DNA from: CAVTWS01 sp964390555
GTDB lineage: Bacteria > Actinomycetota > Acidimicrobiia > Acidimicrobiales > SHLQ01
Length of the DNA stretch: 64,000 bases
Direction: 5' to 3'
Assembly: GCA_964390555.1 (NCBI GenBank)
Contig: CAYMJU010000086.1
Location: 52,792 to 116,791 of the forward strand
Under the pieces are notes generated by a model, which saw nothing but the letters and a program-made list of their open reading frames with translations, was not told the origin of the DNA and ran no database searches. Below, piece after piece: positions 1-8,470 of the stretch (positions within the stretch are counted from its first letter, which is position 1; every line of letters begins with the position of its first letter). Made by a program: the position numbers and the translations under genes.

Positions 1-206
1 GGGGCCAGATCGTGGCGGCGGCCGTGCGGGTACCCGCGGGCCAGGCCGGACCCGAGCTCGACGAGCTGCGTCGCGCCCTGCGGACTCGGCTCTCGGCGTA
101 CAAGGTGCCCCAGCGAATCCTCGTCCTGGCCGACGCCGACGTGCCGATGCTGTCGAGCGGCAAACTCGACGCCCGGGCGTTGAAGGAGCTCTTCGGTGCC
201 CTTTGA
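1..206 (+). CDS. acyl-CoA ligase (AMP-binding), C-terminal fragment cut by window edge
   Basis: Only the last ~68 codons are in the window; the reading frame is open to base 1. What remains is the C-terminal lid of an ANL-family AMP-forming acyl-CoA ligase: GQIVAA, then LSAYKVPQRI, then SSGKLDARAL, where the Lys of SGK matches the conserved adenylation Lys. The family activates carboxylic acids to acyl-AMP and then acyl-CoA. The next ligase gene starts with GTG at 196 inside this gene's end, so the two are translationally coupled and head a run of acyl-CoA genes. Substrate cannot be told from this fragment. Confidence 0.8.
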   Translation, partial: GQIVAAAVRVPAGQAGPELDELRRALRTRLSAYKVPQRILVLADADVPMLSSGKLDARALKELFGAL

Positions 207-1791
207 CCTGCCGACACTTCCCGAGCCGCTGACATTGCCGGCCCTGCTGGCCCGCAATCGCCGCGCGGCCGGCAACGAGGCCGTCGTCGTGACGGAGGAC
301 CGGTCGATGACCCACGCCGACCTCGACGAGCAAAGCCGGGCGTTGGCTCGCCACCTGGTCGCCGTCGGCGTCGGCAAGGGCGCTCGGGTCGGGATCGTTC
401 TGCCGAACGGGATCGACTGGGCGCTGACCGCCGCGGCCGCCGCCCGCGTCGGCGGGGTGCTGGTGCCGCTCAGCACCTTGCTGCGCCCACCCGAGCTCGA
501 GGCTCAGCTCGGCGTGGCCGGCGTGACCCACCTCGTTGTCGCCGAGGAGTTCCGTGGTCGGTCCTACCTGGCCGACCTCGACGAGATCGCCCCTGGGCTG
601 ATGGTCGAGCTGGCCGCGGGTCGGCGCCACCCGCGACTGCCGCTGCTGCGCTACGTGGAGGTGGCCCCCCGAACGAGCAGCGGGCCCGAGGTCGTCGCGA
701 GCGAGGCGCTCGTCGATGGGCTCGAAGCGGCGGTGCGTCCCGCTGACGACTTCGTCATCTTGTTCACCTCGGGGAGTCGCGGGGTCCCCAAGGCCACCAT
801 CCACACGCACGGCAGCGGCTTGCGAGCGCCGGCCGCCAGCCTGGCCGCTCGACGCGTCGGCCGAGGCGAGCGGCTCTACATCCCGATGCCGTTCTTTTGG
901 ACCGGAGGGTTCTCCCAAGGCCTGTTGTCGGTGCTCGTCGCCTGCGCCACGCTCATCACCGAGGCGGTTCCCGAGCCAGAACGCACCTTGCGGTTGTTGG
1001 AACGCGAACGGGTCACGTTGTTCCGGGGTTGGCCCGACCAAGCTGTCCGCCTGGCCGCGCACCCGAGCTTCGCGTCGGCCGACCTGGCCTGGCTGGGTCC
1101 GGCCAGCCTGCCCGCGGTCTTGCCGCCCGAGCAGCGCAGCGCTCCCGGCGCTCGGGCGCAGCTGTTCGGGATGACCGAGACCAACGGGCCGTGGTGTGGT
1201 GACCGCCTCGACATCGATCTCCCCCGCGAGGCGTGGGGGAGCTGTGGGCGCCCGTTCGCCGGGGTCGAGCTCCGGATCGTGGATGTCGAGACCGGTGCCG
1301 AATGCCCGCCCGGGGTCTCCGGCGAGATTCGACTGGGGGGCGTCAACGTGATGCGAGGCATGAGCGGCCGGACGCGCGACGAGGTCTTCGACGTCGACGG
1401 CTTCTATCCGACCGGGGACCTCGGCTCTCGCGATGCCGCCGGGTACGTGCGCTACCACGGTCGCCGCGACGACATGTTCAAGGTCCGCGGCGCCACCGTG
1501 TACCCGTCCGAGGTCGAGGCTGCGCTTCGGACCATCGAGGGTGTTGCGCAGGCCCACGTCGCGAGCGTGACGGGCGACGACGGTGCCGCGGCCGTCGGGG
1601 CCCTCGTCGTGACCAGGCTCGGCGTCTCCGAGCTGGTCGAGCACGCCCGGTCCCGGCTCAGCTCGTTCAAGGTCCCGACCCTCTGGGTGGTGACGCTCGA
1701 CGCCGACGTGGTACCCATGACCGCCACGGCCAAGGTGGACAAGAGCAAGCTCCAGCAGATTCTGGCCGAGTCCGGCACGGGAGAGCGATGA
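196..1791 (+). CDS. AMP-dependent acyl-CoA synthetase
   Basis: 531-residue ANL-superfamily ligase (ATP + carboxylate + CoA to acyl-CoA), cytosolic. Seen: the phosphate-binding motif FTSGSRGVPK near residue 190, the adenine motif GMTETNGPW near 324, YPTGDLG near 404, the hinge/lid RRDDMFKVRG near 424, and the C-terminal catalytic Lys region TATAKVDKSK near 510. The usual TSGTTGxPKG loop is altered (SGSRGVPKA), as in divergent family members. The GTG start overlaps the upstream ligase by 11 nt, and the stop overlaps the next start as ATGA. Two ligases in tandem followed by an acyl-CoA dehydrogenase fit a catabolic operon for an unusual acid. The substrate is not visible in the sequence. Confidence 0.88.
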   Translation: MPFDLPTLPEPLTLPALLARNRRAAGNEAVVVTEDRSMTHADLDEQSRALARHLVAVGVGKGARVGIVLPNGIDWALTAAAAARVGGVLVPLSTLLRPPELEAQLGVAGVTHLVVAEEFRGRSYLADLDEIAPGLMVELAAGRRHPRLPLLRYVEVAPRTSSGPEVVASEALVDGLEAAVRPADDFVILFTSGSRGVPKATIHTHGSGLRAPAASLAARRVGRGERLYIPMPFFWTGGFSQGLLSVLVACATLITEAVPEPERTLRLLERERVTLFRGWPDQAVRLAAHPSFASADLAWLGPASLPAVLPPEQRSAPGARAQLFGMTETNGPWCGDRLDIDLPREAWGSCGRPFAGVELRIVDVETGAECPPGVSGEIRLGGVNVMRGMSGRTRDEVFDVDGFYPTGDLGSRDAAGYVRYHGRRDDMFKVRGATVYPSEVEAALRTIEGVAQAHVASVTGDDGAAAVGALVVTRLGVSELVEHARSRLSSFKVPTLWVVTLDADVVPMTATAKVDKSKLQQILAESGTGER

Positions 1792-3047
1792 CGATGGCTC
1801 CGTCAACCCCCGACGACGATCCCGAAGCGACGCTGCGGGCCGAGGTCGAGGCCTGGCTGGCCGAGAGCTGGGATCCTGCGCTGGCGGTGACCGATTGGTG
1901 GGCCCGGGTCGCGGCGGCGGGCTGGACGGCTCCGCACTTTCCGCAGGCGTGGGGCGGCCGGGGCCTGTCGCGCCGTTCACAGGTAGTCGTTCGCGAGACC
2001 TTCCGGCGCCACGGCGCCCTGGTGCCGCCAGGCGGCCTCGGACTGATCATGGCCGCGCCCACGATCCTCACCCACGGGACGCCCGACCAGATCGCCCGGC
2101 TGGTCCCGCCGATCCTCGACGGTCGGGTGGCGTGGTGCCAGCTCTTCAGTGAGCCCGAGGCCGGATCGGATCTCGCCGGTCTGCGGACTCGGGCCGAACG
2201 CGACGGCGATCGTTGGCGGATCAGCGGCCAGAAGGTGTGGAGCTCGATGGCGCGCGACAGCGACTACGGGATGCTGCTCGCCCGAAGCGCCGTCGACCGC
2301 CCGAAGCACGCCGGCATCTCATGGTTCGCCTTCCGGCTCGACCAGCCCGGCGTGGAGATCCGGCCCCTTCGCGAGGCGACGGGACATGCGATCTTCAACG
2401 AGGTCTTCTTCGATGGCGCGATCGTCGACGACGCCGATCTGATCGGCGGAGAGGGCAACGGCTGGGCCGTGACCCAGACAACCCTGCACTTCGAACGAAC
2501 CGGGATCGGCGCGGGCGGCGGCGGCGGGTCCACGTTTCCTTTCGCCGGTCCCAAGGGCGCAATGCTCGGGCTGACGGCCGGAGCGGCCGCGCGCGTGCGC
2601 CCACCCCAAGGCGGGTCGGTGGTGTTGAACCTCGGCGAGCTGATCGAACTGACCCAGAGCTCCGGGCGGGCCCAGGACCCGATCCTGCGCCAGGACCTTG
2701 CTCGGTTGGCGAGCCTCGTCAGCATCGGCTCGTGGACGGGCCTACGGTCACGGGCGCTCGGTGCCGCCGCGGCCTCGAGTGGGTTCGCCAACCTTGGCAA
2801 GATCACCCAGACGGCGATCCACAAGCTGTCGGCCGAGATCGGCCTTACCATCACCGGAGCGGCCGGGCAGCTCGCCGCCCCCGACGGGGCCGGCGGCGGG
2901 CGCTATGCCGAGGCGGCGGTGTTCGCCATGGCGGCGTCGATCTACGGTGGCACCGACGAGATCCAACGAAACGTGATCGCCGAGCGGGCCCTCGGCCTGC
3001 CCCGCGAACCCGACCCCGACCGGCACCGGCCGTTCGGTGGCGACTGA
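1788..3047 (+). CDS. acyl-CoA dehydrogenase family protein
   Basis: 419-residue FAD-dependent acyl-CoA dehydrogenase, expected to make a 2,3-enoyl-CoA from an acyl-CoA. Seen: LFSEPEAGSDLAG near residue 119 (FAD/substrate segment), GQKVWSSMA, and the C-terminal YGGTDEIQRNVIAERALG near 385. The site of the MCAD-type catalytic Glu (YEGT) reads YGGT, so the base may come from another position, as in several actinobacterial FadE groups. The ATG at 1788 was chosen because it makes a 4-nt ATGA overlap with the ligase; the frame stays open upstream but reads as out-of-frame ligase sequence. Part of the five-gene plus-strand run ending at 5335. Confidence 0.88.
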   Translation: MTMAPSTPDDDPEATLRAEVEAWLAESWDPALAVTDWWARVAAAGWTAPHFPQAWGGRGLSRRSQVVVRETFRRHGALVPPGGLGLIMAAPTILTHGTPDQIARLVPPILDGRVAWCQLFSEPEAGSDLAGLRTRAERDGDRWRISGQKVWSSMARDSDYGMLLARSAVDRPKHAGISWFAFRLDQPGVEIRPLREATGHAIFNEVFFDGAIVDDADLIGGEGNGWAVTQTTLHFERTGIGAGGGGGSTFPFAGPKGAMLGLTAGAAARVRPPQGGSVVLNLGELIELTQSSGRAQDPILRQDLARLASLVSIGSWTGLRSRALGAAAASSGFANLGKITQTAIHKLSAEIGLTITGAAGQLAAPDGAGGGRYAEAAVFAMAASIYGGTDEIQRNVIAERALGLPREPDPDRHRPFGGD

Positions 3048-3086
3048 TCGACTACGCCCAGCTTCCAGCGCATCGGAGTTCTGAGG

Positions 3087-4280
3087 ATGAACGTGTTGCC
3101 CATCGACGCCGACCACCACTACTACGAATCGCTCGACGCCTTCACCCGGCACATGCCCAGGGAGTTCGCCCGCCGCGGCGTGCGGGTCGTCCGCGACGGC
3201 AAGCGGGTGGAAGTGGTGATGGGCGACAAGGTGAACCGGTTCATCCCCAACCCGACCTTCGATCCCATCATCGTGGCCGGCTGCCTGGACCTGTTCTTCC
3301 GGGGTCAGATCCCCGACGGGATCGATCCTCGGACGGTCCAGCAGGTCGAGCCTCTTGACCGGCACCCCGAATACCAGGATCGTGACGCGCGGCTGAGGGT
3401 CATCGAGGAACAGGGCCTCGGCGCGGTGTTCTTGTTCCCGACGCTCGGATGTGGAGTGGAGCAGGCGCTTCGATTCGATGCCGAGGCCACGATGGTGAGC
3501 CTTCACGCCTTCAACCTGTGGCTCGAGGAGGCCTGGGGCTTCGACTACGGGGGACGGCTGATCGCGGCACCGATGCTCTCGCTCGCCGATCCTGCGGCGG
3601 CGGTGGCCGAGGTCGACTCGCTGCTCGATCGGGGGGCGCAGATGGTCCACGTCCGTCCAGCTCCCGTCCCGACCGGAGATGGCGGGGGCCGATCGCTCGG
3701 GCACAAGGACCACGACGCGGTGTGGGCGCGCTTGGCCGAGGCCGGCGTCCCGGTGGCCTTTCACCTCGGCGACAGCGGGTACGAGGGGGTGCTGGCCTCC
3801 GCGTGGGGTGCCCACGGCACCTTCGAGGGGTACGGCAAGCTCGATCTGCTCACCAAGATCACGGTGTCGGACCGGGCGATCCACGACACCGTGGCGTCGT
3901 TGATCGTCGATGGCGCGTTCGCCCGCAACCCGGGGCTCAAGGTGGCGAGCATCGAGAACGGCTCGGATTGGGTGAAGCTGCTCGTCAAGCGGCTGCGAAA
4001 GCAGATGAACCAGACGCCCTGGGCGTTCAAGGGTGACCCGATCGAGCAGCTCCGCCAGAACGTGTGGGTCACGCCGTACTACGAGGAGGACATCGTCGCC
4101 CTAACCGAGGTTCTCGGTGCCAACCGGGTGCTGTTCGGCTCCGACTGGCCCCACGGGGAGGGACTGGCGACGCCGCTCGACTTCGTGAACGAGCTCGACG
4201 GGCTCGACGACGACACCAAGGCGCTCATCATGCGCGACAACGCGCTCGAGTTGCTCGGCCGAGTGTCGGTGGTGGTCTGA
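3087..4280 (+). CDS. amidohydrolase family 2 metal-dependent hydrolase
   Basis: 397 residues, TIM-barrel amidohydrolase-2 type. Seen: an N-terminal DADHHYYE metal motif at residues 7-14, VPVAFHLGDSGYE near 218, and C-terminal FGSDWPHGEG near 350, with the conserved metal-binding Asp. This family hydrolyses or decarboxylates cyclic and aromatic acids and related compounds. It lies 39 bp after the acyl-CoA dehydrogenase, and its stop overlaps the next ATG by one base (TGATG), so it belongs to the same operon. It may act on a ring-derived intermediate, but that is inference from context. Confidence 0.85.
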   Translation: MNVLPIDADHHYYESLDAFTRHMPREFARRGVRVVRDGKRVEVVMGDKVNRFIPNPTFDPIIVAGCLDLFFRGQIPDGIDPRTVQQVEPLDRHPEYQDRDARLRVIEEQGLGAVFLFPTLGCGVEQALRFDAEATMVSLHAFNLWLEEAWGFDYGGRLIAAPMLSLADPAAAVAEVDSLLDRGAQMVHVRPAPVPTGDGGGRSLGHKDHDAVWARLAEAGVPVAFHLGDSGYEGVLASAWGAHGTFEGYGKLDLLTKITVSDRAIHDTVASLIVDGAFARNPGLKVASIENGSDWVKLLVKRLRKQMNQTPWAFKGDPIEQLRQNVWVTPYYEEDIVALTEVLGANRVLFGSDWPHGEGLATPLDFVNELDGLDDDTKALIMRDNALELLGRVSVVV

Positions 4281-5335
4281 TGTTGCGCGTCGTCCAGTGG
4301 GCTACCGGCCCGGTCGGCCGCCACGCCATCGCCGCGGTGAACGACCATCCCGAGATGGAGCTGGTCGGCGCCCTCGTCTACAGCGACGACAAGGTAGGGC
4401 GCGACGCGGGTGAGATCGCCGGAATCGGGCCCATCGGCGTCCGCGCGACGAGGGACCCCGACGAGGTGCTCGCGCTCGAAGCGGATTGCGTCCTGTACGC
4501 GCCTCAAGGCGAGATGAACCCGGAAGGGGCGATCGGTGACATCTGCCGGATCCTGGCGTCGGGCAAGAACGTGGTGTCCACGGCGCTGACCGCGCTCATC
4601 TATCCGAAGAGCGCCGGCCCCGAAATCGTCGACCGGCTCGAGGCGGCGTGCCGGGCCGGTAGCTCGTCGTTCCACGGGACCGGCATCGAGCCCGGGTGGG
4701 CCGGTGAAGTCCTGCCGCTCACCATGTCGGGGCTGTTCCGCCGCATCGATTCGATCCGGGTCCGCGAGCTGTTGGACTACTCGAGCTACGACAACGCGTT
4801 CATGCTGATGGACGTGATGGGGTTCGGCGGCCCGCCCGACGCCATGGTGCCGATGGCCGATCCGAACCTTGCCGGCGGGCCGTTCCGTGCCCCGCTGCTC
4901 CTGGTCGCCGACGGTCTGGGCGCCGAAGTCGAGGACTGGGTGTTCACCCGCGAGGTCGCGGTCGCCACGGAGGCGTTCGACATCCCGGCCGGGCACATCG
5001 CGGCGGGAACGGTGTCGGCCCAGCGGTACTCGTTCTCGGCGGTCGTCGATGGGCGCCCGGCGATCACGATCGAGCACATCACCCGGATCGGCGAGAACCA
5101 GGGACTCGACTGGCCAACCGGGCGGGGATGGAGCGTGAAGATCGAGGGATCGCCGTCGATGGTGCTGGTTGCCGAGATCGGGATCGACGGCGAGGACGAG
5201 AACGACCAAGGCCTCCTCGGCACCGCCATGCACGCCGTCCACGCCATCCCGCATGTGTGCGCGGCAGCGCCCGGCATCAAGACGTTCCTCGATCTCCCCA
5301 TGATCACCGGCCGCCACACCCTGCGTCGCGGTTGA
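4280..5335 (+). CDS. DapB-like NAD(P)-binding reductase
   Basis: 351 residues beginning MLRVVQWATGPVGRHA, a Rossmann dinucleotide-binding start (residues 4-15), followed by ATRDPDEVLALEADCVLYAP, a pattern typical of proteins annotated as dihydrodipicolinate-reductase-like. The gene sits in an acyl-CoA catabolic operon, not with lysine genes, so a role in lysine synthesis is unlikely. Oxidoreduction of a pathway intermediate is more likely. Its start is coupled to the amidohydrolase (TGATG). The stop codon abuts the stop of the convergent helicase gene with no intervening base (5335/5336). Confidence 0.75.
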   Translation: MLRVVQWATGPVGRHAIAAVNDHPEMELVGALVYSDDKVGRDAGEIAGIGPIGVRATRDPDEVLALEADCVLYAPQGEMNPEGAIGDICRILASGKNVVSTALTALIYPKSAGPEIVDRLEAACRAGSSSFHGTGIEPGWAGEVLPLTMSGLFRRIDSIRVRELLDYSSYDNAFMLMDVMGFGGPPDAMVPMADPNLAGGPFRAPLLLVADGLGAEVEDWVFTREVAVATEAFDIPAGHIAAGTVSAQRYSFSAVVDGRPAITIEHITRIGENQGLDWPTGRGWSVKIEGSPSMVLVAEIGIDGEDENDQGLLGTAMHAVHAIPHVCAAAPGIKTFLDLPMITGRHTLRRG

Positions 5336-6994
5336 TCAGCAGAGGATGATCAGCTCGTGCGCGGCGCGCGACGCCGCGAGGTAGAGCTCGGGCGCGGTCA
5401 TGTCGGTGGCGTCGACCACGACGGCGTCGTATTCGACGCCCTTGTGGGTCCACGCGTCGTCGCGGGAGATGACCGCGATGTTCGGCCACCGGCGACCCAG
5501 GTCGGCTAACAAGGCGGCGCGGTTCGGGTGGTCGTGTCGCTCTAGCTCTCGGACCGCCACGCCCGTGGGCCGGATGCCGACGAGCTGCACCGCATCGATC
5601 CCGTTCCGGGTGGCGTGTTCGTTGAGCCAATCGGCGATCTCGGCCGACATGCGATAGGCCGTGGTCATCTCGACCGTTGGCACGCTGAGCAGATCGCCGA
5701 TGCCACGAAGCCCGAGGCCCAGCGGGTTCGACCGTTGCGCGTCGTCGCCGACCAGGCTCAATCCGACCGAGCGGCGTTGGACGGCGCGGAGCTGGAGCAA
5801 CGTGAGGTCCTGGGCCTCATCGACGATCACGTGGCCGAACATCGTCGGCACGCCCTCGATCCGGGCTCGGACCTCGTCGGCCAAGGCCCCATCCCCGGGA
5901 ACGGCGAGCCAGGCCTCGATGAGATCGGTGTCAGCCCCGAGACCGTCGAGCAGTTTGGGGCTCCGCAGCCTCTTGAGCACCTGGGTCGTGGTGTGAGGCG
6001 GCCAGACGTCGCGAACGCTTCGGCTCACGTCGGCCGCGACCAGGTCGTGGCGGTTGGCGATGGTCTCGACGAACACTCGTCGCTTGTCTCGCCACGGCAG
6101 GGTTCGGCCGCTGATCCGCTCGATCAGCTCAGACACCTCGGCCTCAGAGACCCGCCGGTGCCCGACCGTGACCGGCCCCGGCCGCACCATGGTCGTCTCG
6201 TACCGGTCGAGGATGTCGAGCCACCGTTCGTCGCTCCCGGCGGGACACGAGGGGCCGAGCAGGCGATCGAACGTCGTCTGCGTGATCCGGGCCTCACCCA
6301 ACGTGGGAAGCACGGCTGATACGAACCGGAGGAACTTGTCGCTGGGACCGACCACCAGAATCCGACCGGCGGTCAGGCGGGTGTCGTTGTACACGAGCCA
6401 GGCCGCTCGGTGCAGCGCGACGACGGTCTTGCCGGTGCCGGGCCCGCCGCGCAGGACCAGCTTCGCCGACGGGTCCAAGCGGACCAGCGCGTCCTGCTCG
6501 GACTGCAGGGTGGCGACGGCCGTCCGCATCTCGGTGCCGCGACTTCGCGACAGCTCGCCGAGCAGCGGCGAGGTGCCGGCGACCTCTCCGGACACGAAGT
6601 CCTCGACGAACAGGTCGACGATCGAGCCCACGTAGGTGACTCGCCGGTCCAGTCCCATCGGCTCCTCGAACCGGGCCCGGTAGAACGCGGCGGCGAACGG
6701 CGCCCGCCAATCGATGACCAACCGATCGCCGTACGAGTCGATCCCGTAGAGGCCGATCCGCCAGGGCTGGTCGTCGTCGATGCGTCCGAAGACGACCAGC
6801 TCCTGTTGGTACTTCTCGATGGTGCCCCGGACGACGGCATCGATGTACTCGTCGGTCAGGGCGTCGGCTCCGCCCCCCGAGATTCCAGCGAGCTTCGCGA
6901 GCTTGGCTTGGACGGCATCTTGGGCGCGGGCGAGCGCCGACCGTTCGGATGCGAGATCGACGGCGACGATGGCGCTCGGCTCACGCGGGCGCAT
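5336..6994 (-). CDS. HelD-like UvrD/Rep-family helicase
   Basis: 552 residues. Seen: an N-terminal segment with EYIDAVVRGTIEKYQQELV, the HelD hallmark VIDWRAPFAAAFYRA near residue 95, Walker A GGPGTGKTVVALHRAAW near 181, Walker B HVIVDEAQDL near 388, SLVGDDAQRS near 412, and a motif VI-like ELYLAASRAAHEL at the end. HelD proteins are SF1 ATPases that in Gram-positive bacteria release stalled RNA polymerase from DNA. This copy is shorter than the roughly 700-residue family norm, with a reduced N-terminal coiled-coil. It is the last gene of a minus-strand unit with the SnoaL-like and SDR genes, 21 nt after the former. A generic UvrD-like helicase role is the alternative. Confidence 0.8.
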   Translation of the reverse strand: MRPREPSAIVAVDLASERSALARAQDAVQAKLAKLAGISGGGADALTDEYIDAVVRGTIEKYQQELVVFGRIDDDQPWRIGLYGIDSYGDRLVIDWRAPFAAAFYRARFEEPMGLDRRVTYVGSIVDLFVEDFVSGEVAGTSPLLGELSRSRGTEMRTAVATLQSEQDALVRLDPSAKLVLRGGPGTGKTVVALHRAAWLVYNDTRLTAGRILVVGPSDKFLRFVSAVLPTLGEARITQTTFDRLLGPSCPAGSDERWLDILDRYETTMVRPGPVTVGHRRVSEAEVSELIERISGRTLPWRDKRRVFVETIANRHDLVAADVSRSVRDVWPPHTTTQVLKRLRSPKLLDGLGADTDLIEAWLAVPGDGALADEVRARIEGVPTMFGHVIVDEAQDLTLLQLRAVQRRSVGLSLVGDDAQRSNPLGLGLRGIGDLLSVPTVEMTTAYRMSAEIADWLNEHATRNGIDAVQLVGIRPTGVAVRELERHDHPNRAALLADLGRRWPNIAVISRDDAWTHKGVEYDAVVVDATDMTAPELYLAASRAAHELIILC

Positions 6995-7015
6995 AGAGGT
7001 CGTCTAGCGGCCCGG

Positions 7016-7483
7016 TCAACGAAGCGCTGGCGCGTCGTCGCTCAGCGTGTCGACTCGAAGCCGGCGCAGGTGGATCCTGGCGATTCTCCACGCGCCGTCT
7101 TCGCGGACGTACTCCTCGAGGTAGTGACCGTAACCCTGGAGCCCGACGCGGGCACCGGACTCGGCGGTCGGCCATTCGACGTAGTCGAACATGGCCCAGA
7201 CGCCCTTGGCGCTGTCGACTCCGGTGAGCTCGATCTCGGGCATGTGGCCGTGATGGCAGGTGCGCGTGCCGGTGAGCGCCGTGCTCACGGCCTCGACGAT
7301 GTTGGCGCGGCCCTCGACGACCATGTCGGCCTCGGGCACTTCCATGTGGGCGTTGGTGGCGAAGACCTGGCCCCAGTCGTCCCACTCCTTGCAGTCCATG
7401 TGGCGGAAGTACCGGGCCTTGAGCTGCTTGATCGCCTCGACGTCGAGGAGCTGTTGCAGCCCATCGTGGGTGTGGTCGGTCAT
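7016..7483 (-). CDS. SnoaL-like (NTF2-fold) protein
   Basis: 155 residues. The N-terminal LLDVEAIKQLKARYFRHMD, followed by EWDDWGQVF and later YLEEYVREDGAWRIARIHL, is the usual pattern of the SnoaL-like domain: a cone-shaped alpha+beta barrel that includes small cyclases, isomerases, dehydratases and non-enzymatic binding proteins. Its ATG overlaps the stop of the upstream SDR gene (ATGA), so the two are probably co-translated and act on one substrate. The reaction cannot be deduced. Confidence 0.78.
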   Translation of the reverse strand: MTDHTHDGLQQLLDVEAIKQLKARYFRHMDCKEWDDWGQVFATNAHMEVPEADMVVEGRANIVEAVSTALTGTRTCHHGHMPEIELTGVDSAKGVWAMFDYVEWPTAESGARVGLQGYGHYLEEYVREDGAWRIARIHLRRLRVDTLSDDAPALR

Positions 7484-8328
7484 GACGCCTCCATTCGGTC
7501 GAGCGCCGCCTCGAGGGCGTCGCGCCGCTGGTTGTAGTCGGCTCGGTAGGTGCCGTGGGTGAGAATGTACGGCTCGTTGGCCACGAGGTCGGTGAGGAGG
7601 TTGCGGATGGCGTGCTCGGCGGTCGCGATGTCGGCTTCGCTCATCGGTCGTTGGGCCATCATGGCCTCGAGATCCTCTTGGCGAACCTCGGTCGGTCCGA
7701 GGTCGGCCGGCCGGGCCAACACGCTGCTTTCGAGGTGGCGGGTCATCATGCCGCCCGGGAACAGCACGCTCACTCCGATGCCCTCGGGAGCGAGTTCGTC
7801 CCGGAGCGACTCGCCGAAGCCCATCACCGCGAACTTGGTCGTCTGGTAGCCGCCGATGCGCACCGAAGGCACGAGCGCGCTCGACGACGAGGTGAGCACG
7901 ATGCGGCGCCAGCCCGGCCGCTCACGGAGCAACGGCAGGAACTCGCGCACCGTGCGCACGGCACCGAGGACGTTCACGTTGACCAACCACTGCCAGTCCT
8001 GCTCGGTCAGCTTGTCGATGGCGCCGAATTGCTGCACGCCGACGTTGGCGCACAGCACGTCGCAGCCTCCTAGGGTCGCGGCGACGTGTCGAGCGGCTGC
8101 CGCGACCGAGTCGGAATCGCCGACATCGGTCCGCACCGCGGTAGTGGGGACGCCGAACTCGGCGGCGAGCGATGCCGCGGCCTGCGCGGCGCCCGCCGCG
8201 TCGATGTCGAGTGCCGCCACCGCCATGCCCTGGCCGGCGAACAGCCGTCCCATGGCGGCCCCAAGTCCCGACCCGCCACCGGTTATGACCGCGACCTTTC
8301 CGGCGAGCTCGGGCGCTTTGTCGGCCAT
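7480..8328 (-). CDS. short-chain dehydrogenase/reductase
   Basis: 282-residue classical SDR. Seen: the cofactor motif VITGGGSGLGAAMG near residues 14-27, CANVGVQ in place of NNAG, Ser in LTSSSSALV, and YQTTK (catalytic Tyr and Lys) near 159. An oxidoreductase using NAD(P) on an alcohol or ketone. I placed the start at the ATG at 8328, because GAGGGAGAC precedes it at good Shine-Dalgarno spacing; an in-frame codon 33 nt upstream is less supported. Coupled by ATGA to the SnoaL-like gene and divergent from the APH gene at 8471. Confidence 0.85.
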   Translation of the reverse strand: MADKAPELAGKVAVITGGGSGLGAAMGRLFAGQGMAVAALDIDAAGAAQAAASLAAEFGVPTTAVRTDVGDSDSVAAAARHVAATLGGCDVLCANVGVQQFGAIDKLTEQDWQWLVNVNVLGAVRTVREFLPLLRERPGWRRIVLTSSSSALVPSVRIGGYQTTKFAVMGFGESLRDELAPEGIGVSVLFPGGMMTRHLESSVLARPADLGPTEVRQEDLEAMMAQRPMSEADIATAEHAIRNLLTDLVANEPYILTHGTYRADYNQRRDALEAALDRMEAS

Positions 8329-8470
8329 CGTGTCTCCCTCGGACCAGGCTCGGGGTGCCATCTGGCTGGCGACGTTACTCGATTGATGTAGAGCTTTCAG
8401 GTACAGTCCGGCGGGTGAGTGAACCGCGGAGCAACACAGTTTGGACGGCCGAACGCGGTCGGTCTAGGCC

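Noticed and set aside
2748..3884. 378-residue antisense frame across the ACAD and amidohydrolase genes
   Set aside because: Shadow of real genes in a high-GC frame; composition is low-complexity Arg/Gly/Asp/Val and no start signal is seen.
4280..5335. Assignment as dapB of lysine biosynthesis
   Set aside because: Length (351 residues) and acyl-CoA operon context do not fit DapB, which is about 250-270 residues.
8383..8407. TTGATG and TACAGT as a promoter for the APH gene at 8471
   Set aside because: Spacing is 13 bp, too short for a normal -35/-10 pair.
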